From CAYMCQ01 sp964389025 (lineage in GTDB: Bacteria; Verrucomicrobiota; Verrucomicrobiia; Limisphaerales; CAYMCQ01): a DNA stretch of 44,077 nt. Below the pieces are notes generated by a model, which was not told the DNA's origin, did not search any database, and was given only the letters and a program-made list of their open reading frames with translations. The stretch covers positions 1 through 44,077 of the forward strand of contig CAYMCQ010000027.1 of assembly GCA_964389025.1 (NCBI GenBank), in the 5' to 3' direction. The translations under genes and the position numbers were made by a program. The first letter of the stretch is position 1; every line of letters begins with the position of its first letter. Positions 1 through 8,855 of the stretch are shown here, one piece after another.

Positions 1-18
1 GCTGTCAAACTTCGGGAG

Positions 19-39
19 TCCTCCGGCAGAGCCGGAGGA
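19..39. terminator. Perfect 9-bp hairpin, possible terminator of an upstream gene
   Basis: A 9-bp perfect inverted repeat (TCCTCCGGC / GCCGGAGGA) with a 3-nt loop is followed by TTTCCT. It lies 26 bp before the first gene. It could be a rho-independent terminator of a gene left of the window, although the T-run is weak. It could equally be one more of the palindromic repeats scattered through this window. Confidence 0.4.
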
Positions 40-65
40 TTTCCTATGAATTAAAGGAACGCTGC

Positions 66-887
66 TTGCTCAAAAGTTTCCTCGTGAATACGATTAGGCG
101 CGTGAGCAGGCTCATTTTTTTTGCTGTGGTGGCGCTTGCGCTCCCCATGAGCGCGGCGGAACAAATGGCTTTGCTCCCCGTTGGTGACAGGAGCTACACC
201 AACGTCACCGTCATCGGTTTCAACGCCACCGACCTTTACTTCAAGCACGATGGCGGGTTTTCGAACATTCGTTTGAAATATCTTTCGGATGAGTTGAAAA
301 AGAAATTTTTCTTCGACGCAGAACGGTCGGCGCGCGCCGAGGCGGAACAGGCGGCGCAGGACGCGCGTTTCGGCGAAGCGCTGGCGAAGATGGACATGGC
401 GGTGCGCGAAAGATTGCGCGCCGCCACAGCAGGTCCGCCCGCCGAAGCCGAGATCATTGACCCGCTGGGGAAGAATTCCTCCATCGGGAAAAGCGCGCCG
501 GCGTTCGAGCCGGAACAGTGGGTGACGGAGAAACCGGAAATTGAAGAAAAGTTCCAGCTCATTTTCATCTGGTCGAGCGAGAGCGAGGCGTGCCGGCGCG
601 CGATTCCCAAGCTCGGCGAGTTTTCAAAAACATTCAGCAACAAGCTGGCAGTCGTGGCCATCTCCAGCGAATCCAAGAACATCCTGGAAGAATTTGCCAA
701 GCCGAAGATTACATTTCCATCCGCCACCGATTCCAAAAGCAAATTTGCCAGAGACCTCGGCGTGACGGCCATTCCGTGCGTCGTGCTGATTGATCCGAAG
801 GGATTTGTCCGATATCTCGGTCATCCCAACGCGCTCGACGCTTCCATTCTTGCGGCGCTGTTTGTGAAATATACGGAAAAAAGTTGA
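66..887 (+). CDS. Secreted thioredoxin-fold (TlpA/redoxin-like) protein lacking the CxxC pair
   Basis: The 273-residue protein starts at a TTG codon. Its N-terminus has basic residues and a hydrophobic stretch (residues 12-30) ending in SAAE, a likely Sec signal, so it should act outside the cytoplasm. Residues 30-75 form a small N-terminal domain I cannot name, followed by an Ala/Glu-rich helix. Residues about 138-270 fit a thioredoxin/TlpA fold with the cis-proline motif AIPCVVLID. The active-site position reads SEAC (S173-C176) where TlpA proteins have CxxC, so the first, nucleophilic cysteine is absent. A second cysteine, C238, directly follows the cis-proline. Thiol-disulfide exchange of the usual type is therefore unlikely; a monothiol, peroxidase-like or structural role is possible. 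The next gene is the chemosensory receptor, 175 bp downstream on the same strand; no functional link is evident. Confidence 0.75.
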   Translation: MLKSFLVNTIRRVSRLIFFAVVALALPMSAAEQMALLPVGDRSYTNVTVIGFNATDLYFKHDGGFSNIRLKYLSDELKKKFFFDAERSARAEAEQAAQDARFGEALAKMDMAVRERLRAATAGPPAEAEIIDPLGKNSSIGKSAPAFEPEQWVTEKPEIEEKFQLIFIWSSESEACRRAIPKLGEFSKTFSNKLAVVAISSESKNILEEFAKPKITFPSATDSKSKFARDLGVTAIPCVVLIDPKGFVRYLGHPNALDASILAALFVKYTEKS

Positions 888-1062
888 GCCGGAATCCGCC
901 TGGGAAAATTTATCCTGATCAACACGCATCGCAAACCGCAAATCCAAATGCCCTTGTTTCGAGAATTCCCCGCGCTAAACTGCCGCCGACCCGCCTTCGC
1001 CCGGCTACGGCACGGCCAGTAAGCCAGCCGCATCGAATCGAAGCGAAGACGGGCGATGCGCT

Positions 1063-2658
1063 ATGAAAAAGATCACTGTTCGCAAGCGGCTGAACATCAC
1101 TTCGGCGGTTCTGGGTTTTCTGCTGCTGATTGGCGTCTCGCTGGCGTTATGGGTTAAAGACAGGCACGCGGCGACCGACCAGCGCAGCGGGCAGCTCGAC
1201 CACACCCGCATCCGCGTGAACTATGATCTCGCGCAAATGAGCGCTGTCGTCCGGGGCGTGCTGGCTGATCCGCGTGTTCTACATTCGGCGGAAACGAATG
1301 CGCTCGCCGACGCTCAAAAAGACCTCACCGACGTTCTTCTCGATCTTCAACGCAAGTTTGGCGAGTATCACGAATTGATCCGTTCGTTTCAGGAGCTAAA
1401 CACGTTTGTTACTTCTCAGCTTTCCCCTGCATACCAAAAAATTTTCGAACTCATTGAAAAAGATCCGGCGTCAGCCAATCAGTTTCATGTCCAATCGCTC
1501 CGCCCGCTCCGCCAGCAACGCGACCGTCTTGTCAAAGATTTTGGAGGCCAGATACTAAATGCCGCCTCCATTGAAAACGCGACGGGCCAGACGACGGCGA
1601 CAATCGGTCTGGCCGTCGTGGCTCTGGTTATCTTCGCCAGCATTCTCATAGGCCTGCTCCAATCGAAGGCGGTCGCCGAACCGCTCGATCAGCTTGTCAG
1701 CGCCCTGGAAAAAATGCGCCAGGGCGATTTCACCCAGCGCATGGAACTCAATCGCCGCGATGAATTCGGCGTGTTGAATGAAGGCGTCAATCGTCTCGCC
1801 GATGACTTGTCGGGGCTCGTCGGGCAAATCCAAAAGTCGGGGATCCAAGTCAACGCAACTGCCAATGAAATCTCCGCGACAGCCCGCGAGCAGCAAAGCA
1901 CCGCCAATCAAATAGCCGCAACCTCCTCTCAAATCGGCGGCACGTCGAAGGAGATTTCCGCCACGTCCCGGCAACTCGTCAAAACGATGAACGAAGTCGC
2001 CGCAGTCTCCGAGCAGACCGCCAAACTCGCCAACACCGGCCAGTCTGCAATCGCGCGGATGGAATCCAACATGCGGCAAATCATGGACGCCGCCAGTTCC
2101 ATCACCGCCAAGCTCGCCGTGCTCAACGAAAAAGCCAACAACATCAATTCCGTCGTCACCACCATCACCAAAGTTGCCGACCAGACCAATCTGCTTTCGC
2201 TCAACGCCGCCATCGAAGCTGAGAAAGCCGGCGAATATGGCTTGGGATTTTCAGTCGTCGCCACCGAAATCCGCAGACTCGCCGACCAAACCGCCGTCGC
2301 CACCTATGACATTGAAAAAATGGTCAAAGAAATGCAATCCGCCGCAGCCACAGGCGTGATGGGCATGGACAAATTTTCCGAAGAAGTCCGGCGTGGCGTC
2401 GAAGAAATCCGCCAGGTCAGCACGCAACTCGCGCAAATCATCCACCAAGTCCAGACGCTCACGCCTCGTTTTCAATCTGTCAACGAAGGCATGACCGCGC
2501 AAGCCACCAGTGCCGAAGCGATCAGCGAAACCCTGACGCAGCTAAGCGAAGCCGCGCGACAAACAGCCGAGTCGTTGCGTCAGTCCAATGTTTCCATCGA
2601 ACGATTGAACGAAGCCGCGCGCGGTTTGGAAAGCAGTGTCGCGCGGTTCAAACTTTAG
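1063..2658 (+). CDS. wspA: WspA-like methyl-accepting chemotaxis receptor
   Basis: The 531-residue receptor starts at ATG. A first membrane segment lies at residues about 14-30, then a mostly helical periplasmic region to about 172, a second membrane segment (about 173-195), a HAMP domain (about 196-250, with the motif RRDEFGVLN), and a long cytoplasmic signalling coiled coil ending in SSVARFKL. The hairpin tip reads EKAGEYGLGFSVVATEIRRL followed by ADQTAVATYDIEKMV, which from memory is close to Pseudomonas WspA rather than to Tar/Tsr receptors. It would pass a surface or envelope signal to the CheA-type kinase encoded three genes downstream through the two CheW proteins. No CheR (WspC) or CheB (WspF) gene lies in the window, so methylation-based adaptation is not supported here. 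Family assignment is firm; orthology to WspA rests on remembered sequence and gene order. Confidence 0.85.
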   Translation: MKKITVRKRLNITSAVLGFLLLIGVSLALWVKDRHAATDQRSGQLDHTRIRVNYDLAQMSAVVRGVLADPRVLHSAETNALADAQKDLTDVLLDLQRKFGEYHELIRSFQELNTFVTSQLSPAYQKIFELIEKDPASANQFHVQSLRPLRQQRDRLVKDFGGQILNAASIENATGQTTATIGLAVVALVIFASILIGLLQSKAVAEPLDQLVSALEKMRQGDFTQRMELNRRDEFGVLNEGVNRLADDLSGLVGQIQKSGIQVNATANEISATAREQQSTANQIAATSSQIGGTSKEISATSRQLVKTMNEVAAVSEQTAKLANTGQSAIARMESNMRQIMDAASSITAKLAVLNEKANNINSVVTTITKVADQTNLLSLNAAIEAEKAGEYGLGFSVVATEIRRLADQTAVATYDIEKMVKEMQSAAATGVMGMDKFSEEVRRGVEEIRQVSTQLAQIIHQVQTLTPRFQSVNEGMTAQATSAEAISETLTQLSEAARQTAESLRQSNVSIERLNEAARGLESSVARFKL

Positions 2659-2696
2659 AATTTGTAGGAGACGACGTAAGAAGCCTCACTATTTTT

Positions 2697-2765
2697 GATT
2701 TACGATATACGATTTACGAGTCGCACTCGGGATTGAGGGCGCTCGTAAATCGCATATCGCAAATC
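2697..2765. repeat. Imperfect palindrome of the TTTACGATATACG type
   Basis: Two 24-bp arms (2697-2720 and 2742-2765) are inverted copies that match at 22 of 24 positions, separated by 21 bp. Each arm is built from internal repeats of a TTTACGA-like word. The element fills the gap between the receptor and cheW genes and ends 10 bp before the cheW GTG start, so it covers the region where a ribosome-binding site would sit. It may form a stem-loop in the operon mRNA. Confidence 0.75.
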
Positions 2766-2775
2766 GTAAATTGAA

Positions 2776-3240
2776 GTGTTGTTCCTCCTTTTCCAACTCG
2801 GCAGCGACCGTTACGCGCTGGACGCCAGCCGCGTCGTGGAAGTTTTGCCGCTGCTGCATCTGAAAAAAATTCCACAGGCACCGCGCGGCGTGGCCGGAAT
2901 CTTCAGTTATCACGGCCGGCTCGTAGCGGCAGTGGACTTGGCCGAACTGACTTTGGGCCGGCCAGCCGGCGAAAAACTCAGCACGCGAATCATTCTCCTG
3001 AACTATGCTGACGACGATGGAAAAACTCATTTGCTCGGTCTGATTGCCGAGCACGCGACGGAAATGATCCGCCGGAACAAAAAGGAATTTGCCGATGCGG
3101 GCGTGAAAGTGCGCGCCGCGCCATATCTCGGCCCGGTTCTGGCCGATGAAAAAGGCGTCATTCAACTCATCCACGAGCAAAAACTTTTGTCGGGCAGTGT
3201 CCGCGAGTTTGTTTGCGGCGACATCTCAGGGCCGGTTTAA
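2776..3240 (+). CDS. wspB: CheW-like coupling protein (WspB-type)
   Basis: The 154-residue protein consists of a single CheW domain that starts almost at residue 1 (LFLLFQLGSDRYALD, then VVEVLPLL), so it is a minimal scaffold linking the receptor to the CheA-type kinase. The GTG at 2776 is chosen because the domain begins immediately after it and no upstream in-frame ATG exists. No Shine-Dalgarno sequence is visible, because a palindromic repeat occupies the space just upstream. Context (second gene in a receptor-CheW-CheW-CheA operon) and the sequence fit WspB. A WspC methyltransferase gene, which follows wspB in Pseudomonas, is missing here. Confidence 0.85.
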   Translation: MLFLLFQLGSDRYALDASRVVEVLPLLHLKKIPQAPRGVAGIFSYHGRLVAAVDLAELTLGRPAGEKLSTRIILLNYADDDGKTHLLGLIAEHATEMIRRNKKEFADAGVKVRAAPYLGPVLADEKGVIQLIHEQKLLSGSVREFVCGDISGPV

Positions 3241-3315
3241 TGTCCGGAGTTTTCGGCAGACGCCATCACGGTTGATTGCGGCGCGACTGCCGGTTAGAAT
3301 TCCGCCGTTAAGCGC

Positions 3316-4005
3316 GTGCAAAATTTTCTTCCCATCGCGACCGCAACGGGCGCTCCCGCCCCGCAAGTCCAGGACTGCTGGAACAAGATCGGCGTTGTCG
3401 GCGACCACTCATGTCCAGAACTGGAAAAATATTTTCACTGCCGGAATTGCCCCGTCTATTCCGCAGCTGGAGCGCAGTTGCTGGATCGCGACCTGCCCGC
3501 CAACTATCGCACCGAGCGCACGGAGCATTTCAGCGCGAAGAAAAGTGATTCCGCGCCTGGAAAACTTTCGCTCCTGATTTTTCGACTCGGCAGCGAGCAG
3601 TTTGGTCTGCCGACGGCGATGCTGCAGGAATTCGCCCGGCACAGGCCGATTCATTCACTGCCGCATCGCAAACAGAATATTGTGCTTGGGCTTGTCAACA
3701 TTGGAGGCGAACTGCTCATTTGCGTTTCGCTCGCACGACTGCTCGCCGTCGAAAACGAAATCCGCCCGAGCAGAATTTGCGAGCGCGTCCTCGTTTTGAA
3801 CTGGCAGGGAAACCGGTTTGCATTCCCAGTGGATGACGTTCTCGGTGTCTCGCGTTTTCAAATGGACGACTTGAAAACCGCGCCCGCGACAATCACAAAG
3901 GCATCTTCGACGCTCATTCGCGGCATAATCGCGTCGCAAGGCAGGAGCATCGGCTGTCTCGATGGAAATTTACTGCTGACCGCTTTCAACCAAAGCCTGA
4001 CGTGA
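3316..4005 (+). CDS. wspD: WspD-type CheW protein with N-terminal cysteine motif
   Basis: The 229-residue protein has a CheW domain at about residues 85-225 (LIFRLGSEQFGLP, VLGLVNIGGELLICV). The N-terminal extension carries four cysteines, C21, C33, C42 and C45, in the context CWNKIGVVGDHSCPEL and HCRNCPVYSAAG. This extension is, from memory, characteristic of WspD and absent from ordinary CheW; it could bind a metal or stabilise a fold, but its role is not established by the sequence. The start is a GTG at 3316. The stop overlaps the start of the CheA gene (GTGA), which indicates translational coupling. Confidence 0.88.
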   Translation: MQNFLPIATATGAPAPQVQDCWNKIGVVGDHSCPELEKYFHCRNCPVYSAAGAQLLDRDLPANYRTERTEHFSAKKSDSAPGKLSLLIFRLGSEQFGLPTAMLQEFARHRPIHSLPHRKQNIVLGLVNIGGELLICVSLARLLAVENEIRPSRICERVLVLNWQGNRFAFPVDDVLGVSRFQMDDLKTAPATITKASSTLIRGIIASQGRSIGCLDGNLLLTAFNQSLT

Positions 4006-6281
4006 GCAACTCGAACCAGGACGACTTGAGCCAGTTCTCGATGCTGGAACTTTTTCGCATCGAGGCGGAAACGCAGACCGCTGCGCTCACGGCGTGTTTG
4101 CTCGCGCTGGAATCCAGCCCGGGTGGAATCGCCGACGCCACGCAACTCGAATCACTCATGCGCGCGGCGCACTCATTGAAGGGCGCGTCCCGGATCGTCG
4201 AGCTTCCGCCCGCCATAAAAATCGCCCATGCGATGGAAGATTGTTTCGTCGCGGCGCAGCGCGGTGAAATCAAACTCGGCGCGACGGAGATTGATGTGCT
4301 GTTGCGCTGCGTTGATTGGTTTCAGGTCATCGCTAAACAAACCGACGCGCAGGCAAATCCACAGACGGAAAAGCAGATTGAGACTTTGCTGACTGAACTT
4401 GCGTCATTTCTGAAACAGCCGCCTGACACCGGAACGCCGGACTTCAGCCCGGCTTTTCGTAGCGCAGGCGTCCCATCTGCGCCACACGCGCCGGACGCGC
4501 TTTCACATCCAAAAGAATCTGCGGGCGTCCTCCGCCTGACCGCCGAAAACATGAACCGCCTGCTCGGCCTCGCGGGCGAATCGCTCGTCGAGTCGCGACG
4601 GCTTCAACCATTTTCAGATTCGATGCAGCGATTGAAGCGGCTTCAGTCCGAGCTTTCGCGCTCGCTCGAACTCTTCCGCGAATCGCTGGACGAACGCGCG
4701 TTGCCGGAGCGCGCGAAAGTGGAGTTCACGGAGTTGTCCGGCAAAGTCGCCGAGTGCCGGGAATTTCTCGCGCGGCAGATTGACGAACTGGACACGTTCG
4801 ACCGGCGTTCAAACCGCATTTCGCAGCGGCTCTACAATGAGATTTTGCAGTGCCGCATGCGTCCGTTTGGCGACGGCGTGCGCCAATTCCCGCGAATGGT
4901 GCGCGACCTCGCGCGCGAGCTTGGGAAAAAAGTGCGGCTCGAAGTCATCGGCGAGAAAACGCAGGTGGACCGGGATATTTTGGAGAAACTGGATTCCGCG
5001 CTGACTCATCTTTTGCGAAACGCGGTTGATCACGGCTGTGAAACCCCCGGGCAGCGCGCACGCGCCGGCAAATCTCCCGAGTGCATCGTGCATCTGGAGG
5101 CGCGGCACGCGGCGGGCATGTTGCTCGTCACCGTTTCGGATGACGGCGCGGGAGTTGACCCGAAGCGATTGCGTGAAACTGTCGCGCTGAAAAAACTCGC
5201 CGCGCCGCAAGTGGCGCACCGCTTGAGCGATGAGGAGTTGATGGAGTTTTTATTTCTGCCCGGCTTTTCGGTCAAAGAAACGGTGACGGAAATTTCCGGG
5301 CGCGGCGTCGGATTGGACGCGGTTCAAACCATGGTGCGCAGCGTGCGCGGCAGCATCCGCGTCATTTCGCATCCGGGCAAAGGGACGCGGTTTCAACTGC
5401 ACCTGCCCATCACGTTGTCGGTCGTGCGCGCGTTGCTGGTGGAGATCGGCGGCGAGCCTTACGCAGTGCCGCTGTCGCAAATCATTCACGCGCTGAAACT
5501 CCCGCCGGAAAAAATCGAGACGCTCGAAGGGCGGCGCCATTTTACGTTGGGCAATCAACAGGTCGGATTGGTGAACGCGCGCCAGGTGCTTGATTGCGCC
5601 GAACATCACATGAATGGAAATCCATCCGCCGTCATTGTGCTTGGCGATCGCACAAACCGCTACGGCCTCGTCGTGGATAATTTTCTTGGCGAGCGCGAAC
5701 TGGTCGTGCAGCCGCTTGATCCGCGCCTCGGCAAGGTCAAAGACATCAGCGCGGCGGCGACGATGGAGGATGGCTCGCCGGTTTTGATTCTCGACGTTGA
5801 CGATGTGATTCACTCCATTGAAAGGCTCGTGGCCGGCGAGAGGCCGGGGGCTATTGGCGACAGGCCTGTTGCCCATCACCCAGCGCCCAGCGCCCGGAAA
5901 AGAATTCTCGTCGTGGACGATTCGCTGACCGTGCGCGAGTTGGAGCGGAAATTACTCGCGTCACGCGGCTTCGAAGTGGCCGTGGCGGTTGATGGGGTTG
6001 ACGCCTGGAACGCAATTCGCACCGGGCATTTTGACCTGGTGCTGACGGATGTTGACATGCCGCGCATGGACGGGATTGAACTGGTGAAACTCATCAAGAA
6101 CGAGCCGCGTCTAAAACTTCCGGTGGTGATTATTTCGTATAAAGACCGGCGCGAGGACAGGTTGCGCGGACTGGAGGCGGGCGCGGAAATATATTTGGCA
6201 AAGGGTAGCTTTGATGACGAAACTTTGATACAACAGGTTATCGCCTTGATCGGCGAGCCGGATTCTCAGAAGGCCGAATAA
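4002..6281 (+). CDS. wspE: CheA-type histidine kinase with C-terminal receiver (WspE-like)
   Basis: The 759-residue hybrid kinase is the core of the chemosensory complex. Domains in order: HPt with the phospho-accepting H57 (AAHSLKGASRIV); a dimerisation region; a CheA-type ATPase with N box HLLRNAVDHGCETPG, G1 DDGAGVD and G2 GRGVGLDAV; a CheW-like regulatory domain (about 470-610); and a receiver at about 633-755 with phospho-acceptor D683 (LTDVDMPRMDG). CheA-REC fusion is the WspE architecture. The start is a GTG that overlaps the wspD stop by 4 nt. Two linkers, residues about 145-165 (before the dimerisation region) and about 615-630 (before the receiver), are low-complexity. The first coincides with a palindromic repeat. 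The expected target is the receiver at the N-terminus of the next gene product, encoded 27 bp downstream. Confidence 0.93.
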   Translation: MSNSNQDDLSQFSMLELFRIEAETQTAALTACLLALESSPGGIADATQLESLMRAAHSLKGASRIVELPPAIKIAHAMEDCFVAAQRGEIKLGATEIDVLLRCVDWFQVIAKQTDAQANPQTEKQIETLLTELASFLKQPPDTGTPDFSPAFRSAGVPSAPHAPDALSHPKESAGVLRLTAENMNRLLGLAGESLVESRRLQPFSDSMQRLKRLQSELSRSLELFRESLDERALPERAKVEFTELSGKVAECREFLARQIDELDTFDRRSNRISQRLYNEILQCRMRPFGDGVRQFPRMVRDLARELGKKVRLEVIGEKTQVDRDILEKLDSALTHLLRNAVDHGCETPGQRARAGKSPECIVHLEARHAAGMLLVTVSDDGAGVDPKRLRETVALKKLAAPQVAHRLSDEELMEFLFLPGFSVKETVTEISGRGVGLDAVQTMVRSVRGSIRVISHPGKGTRFQLHLPITLSVVRALLVEIGGEPYAVPLSQIIHALKLPPEKIETLEGRRHFTLGNQQVGLVNARQVLDCAEHHMNGNPSAVIVLGDRTNRYGLVVDNFLGERELVVQPLDPRLGKVKDISAAATMEDGSPVLILDVDDVIHSIERLVAGERPGAIGDRPVAHHPAPSARKRILVVDDSLTVRELERKLLASRGFEVAVAVDGVDAWNAIRTGHFDLVLTDVDMPRMDGIELVKLIKNEPRLKLPVVIISYKDRREDRLRGLEAGAEIYLAKGSFDDETLIQQVIALIGEPDSQKAE
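4436..4481. repeat. Short palindromic repeats within the CheA linker
   Basis: Two small inverted repeats, GCCGG/CCCGGC and CGCAG/CTGCG, lie side by side and are translated in frame as a Pro/Ala/Ser-rich linker between the HPt and dimerisation domains of the WspE-like kinase. The look of the element matches the other palindromic repeats in the window, but it is short and could be chance in GC-rich DNA. Confidence 0.35.
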
Positions 6282-6308
6282 GGCACGAAGACAGCTATTA
6301 ATTTTCTC

Positions 6309-8855
6309 ATGGACAGTTTGAGCAACATCCAGCCCCCGCTCAGAGCCTTGGGCTCGGCAAGCAGCCCGGCCGATTATCACGTCATGGTTTTGCTCGTGGA
6401 CGACCAGGCGATGATTTGCGAGGCGGTGCGGCGCGCGCTCTCAAACCAGCCGGACATTGATTTCCATTATTGCGCGGATCCGGCAGAGGCAATTCACCTC
6501 GCCCAACAAGTCAAGCCCACGGTCATTTTGCAAGATCTCGTCATGCCGGGCATTGATGGCCTTTCGCTCGTCCAACAATTCCGCGCGAATCCCACGACGA
6601 AGGACATTCCCATCATCGTGCTCTCCACGAACGATAATCCTCACGTCAAAAGCCAGGCGTTCGCCCTCGGCGCGAACGATTACATCATCAAGCTGCCGGA
6701 CAAGGTGGAGTTGATCGCGCGCGTCCGCTACCACTCGAAGGCCTATCTGAACCAGGTTCAACGCGACGAGGCTTACCGCGCGTTGCGCCAGAGCCAGCGC
6801 GAGTTGGTGGAGACGAATGAGACGTTGATATCTTTGAACCAGAAGCTGGAGGAGGGCGCGGTGGCGAAGTCGGAGTTTCTGGCGAACATGAGCCATGAAA
6901 TCCGCACGCCGATGAACGGCGTCGTAGGCATGACCGCGCTGTTGCTCGACACCGAGCTGACCGACGAGCAGCGTGAATACGTCGAAGCCACGCGCAACAG
7001 CGCAGACGCGCTGCTCACGATTATCAACGACATCCTCGACTTTTCGAAAATCGAAGCCGGCAAGCTGGAACTGGAGCATCATCCATTCGAGCTTCACACT
7101 TGCATCGAGGAGGCGCTCGACCTGCTCGCGCCCAAAGCCGCCGAGAAAAACCTCGATCTCGCTTATTCCGTGGACGACTCGATCCCGCGCGTCCTCGTCA
7201 GCGACGATGTCCGGCTCAGGCAAATCCTCGTCAACTTGATCAGCAATGCCGTCAAATTCACGCCGCGTGGCGAAGTCCTCGTCGAAGTCACGCCATCATC
7301 GCACGGCCAGCGCAACGCAGAACCCGGCCACGAGAACGACACGGACTTCATCCGGCATCCGAACGAATGGCTGTTGCACTTTTCAATTCGTGACACGGGC
7401 ATTGGAATTCCCGTGGAGAAACAGGATCGTTTGTTCAAGTCGTTTCAACAAGTTGACGCCTCGACCGCGCGGCATTACGGCGGCACCGGTCTTGGCCTGG
7501 CCATCAGCAAACGGCTCGCGGAACTCATGGGCGGCAACATCTGGGTCGAAAGCCAGAGTGGAAAAGGCGCGACGTTTCATTTCACGATTCGCGCGCGCGC
7601 GGCGGCCACCGTTGCGCCCGCTGCGTGGCAGGACACGCAGCCGCAACTCGCCGGCAAGCGGTTGCTCGTCATCGAAGACAGCGAAATGAACCGCAAGATC
7701 TTCGCCAAGCGCGCCGCGCAATGGGGTGTGACCGTCGAAATCGCCCGCAACAAAATCGAAGCCATCCGCTGCATTGACAAAAGTCCCGCCTTCGACGCTG
7801 TGATTCTCGACCTGCAATTGCCGGAGACGAACGCACTGGCTTTGGCCGGCGAACTCCACAAGCTGCCACACGGGCGCAAGCTGCCGTTCCTTTTGTTCTC
7901 TTACACACGCCTTCACGCTGCGGAAAAACATCCGGGCATTTCGGCCCATCCCATTTACGTCCACAAGCCGGTTCATCCGGCGCAATTGCTTGATTCCCTC
8001 TGCCGGGCGTTCCACATCCAGCTTCAACAGGAGAAAAAAGCTCCCGCGCCGCCCGCGCTCGATGCGACACTGGCCAAACGTCTCCCGCTGAAAATTTTGT
8101 TCGCCGACGACAATCCCATCAATGTCAAAGTCGGCCTGAGCGTGCTTAAAAAACTCGGCTACACCGCCGACACCGCGTTGAACGGTCGCGAAGTTTTGGC
8201 AGCCCTCGAAAAACATTCTTACGACATCGTTTTTCTCGACGTGCAAATGCCGGAGATGGACGGACTGGAAGCCGCGCGGCACATTTACGAGCGCATGTCC
8301 GAATCCAAACGCCCACGCCTCATCGCCGTCACTGGCAACGCGCTCGTCGGCGACCGCGAGAAATGCCTCGCCGCCGGCATGGATGATTACATCTCCAAAC
8401 CAATCAGCCTCGGCGAATTGCAAGCCTCGCTCGAACGCTGGGGCGCGGCGCGGCTCAACAGGGGCGACACGGCTTTTTCCGCGAAGCCCAAGCCCGTCCA
8501 CGCCGGCGATCTGCTTGATGAGGCCATTCTCACCGAATTGCGCGGAATGCCCGGCGACAACGGCGCGTGCATGTTGCACGAGTTGATTGACCTTTACGTC
8601 CAGAGCGCGCCGCAACGCATCTTGCAGATCCATCAGTTCATGAACGAGCCGAAGAAGATGGCCTTCCACGCCCACGCGCTCAAAAGCATGAGCTTGAACA
8701 TGGGCGCGCGAAAAATCGTGGCCATCTGCCAGCGCCTCGAAGAAATGGGCCACCACGGAAACATCGAAGGCTCGGGCAAACTGCTCAAGGATTTGGAACA
8801 CACGTTCAAGCACACCGAGTCGGCGCTCACTTCGTTCAGGCAAAACCCGGCGTGA
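6309..8855 (+). CDS. WspR-type receiver and stalk fused to a hybrid histidine kinase (REC-HK-REC-REC-HPt)
   Basis: The 848-residue protein starts at ATG. Residues 25-145 form a receiver with DDQ at 31-33, phospho-acceptor D76 (ILQDLVMPGIDG) and K128. It is followed by a helical stalk (about 143-185, including QRDEAYRALRQSQREL). Both resemble the WspR receiver and stalk as I remember them. Instead of a GGDEF domain there follow a HisKA dimerisation domain with H196 (NMSHEIRTPMNG), a HATPase domain with DTGIGIP and GGTGLGLAIS, a second receiver (about 450-565, D501 in LDLQLP), a third receiver (about 595-715, D644 in LDVQMPEMDG) and an HPt domain with H789 (FHAHALKSM). It is the last gene of the Wsp-like operon, 27 bp after the CheA gene. 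The predicted role is to receive phosphate from WspE on D76 and control a multistep phosphorelay; no output domain is present, so a separate partner must exist. Confidence 0.9.
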   Translation: MDSLSNIQPPLRALGSASSPADYHVMVLLVDDQAMICEAVRRALSNQPDIDFHYCADPAEAIHLAQQVKPTVILQDLVMPGIDGLSLVQQFRANPTTKDIPIIVLSTNDNPHVKSQAFALGANDYIIKLPDKVELIARVRYHSKAYLNQVQRDEAYRALRQSQRELVETNETLISLNQKLEEGAVAKSEFLANMSHEIRTPMNGVVGMTALLLDTELTDEQREYVEATRNSADALLTIINDILDFSKIEAGKLELEHHPFELHTCIEEALDLLAPKAAEKNLDLAYSVDDSIPRVLVSDDVRLRQILVNLISNAVKFTPRGEVLVEVTPSSHGQRNAEPGHENDTDFIRHPNEWLLHFSIRDTGIGIPVEKQDRLFKSFQQVDASTARHYGGTGLGLAISKRLAELMGGNIWVESQSGKGATFHFTIRARAAATVAPAAWQDTQPQLAGKRLLVIEDSEMNRKIFAKRAAQWGVTVEIARNKIEAIRCIDKSPAFDAVILDLQLPETNALALAGELHKLPHGRKLPFLLFSYTRLHAAEKHPGISAHPIYVHKPVHPAQLLDSLCRAFHIQLQQEKKAPAPPALDATLAKRLPLKILFADDNPINVKVGLSVLKKLGYTADTALNGREVLAALEKHSYDIVFLDVQMPEMDGLEAARHIYERMSESKRPRLIAVTGNALVGDREKCLAAGMDDYISKPISLGELQASLERWGAARLNRGDTAFSAKPKPVHAGDLLDEAILTELRGMPGDNGACMLHELIDLYVQSAPQRILQIHQFMNEPKKMAFHAHALKSMSLNMGARKIVAICQRLEEMGHHGNIEGSGKLLKDLEHTFKHTESALTSFRQNPA

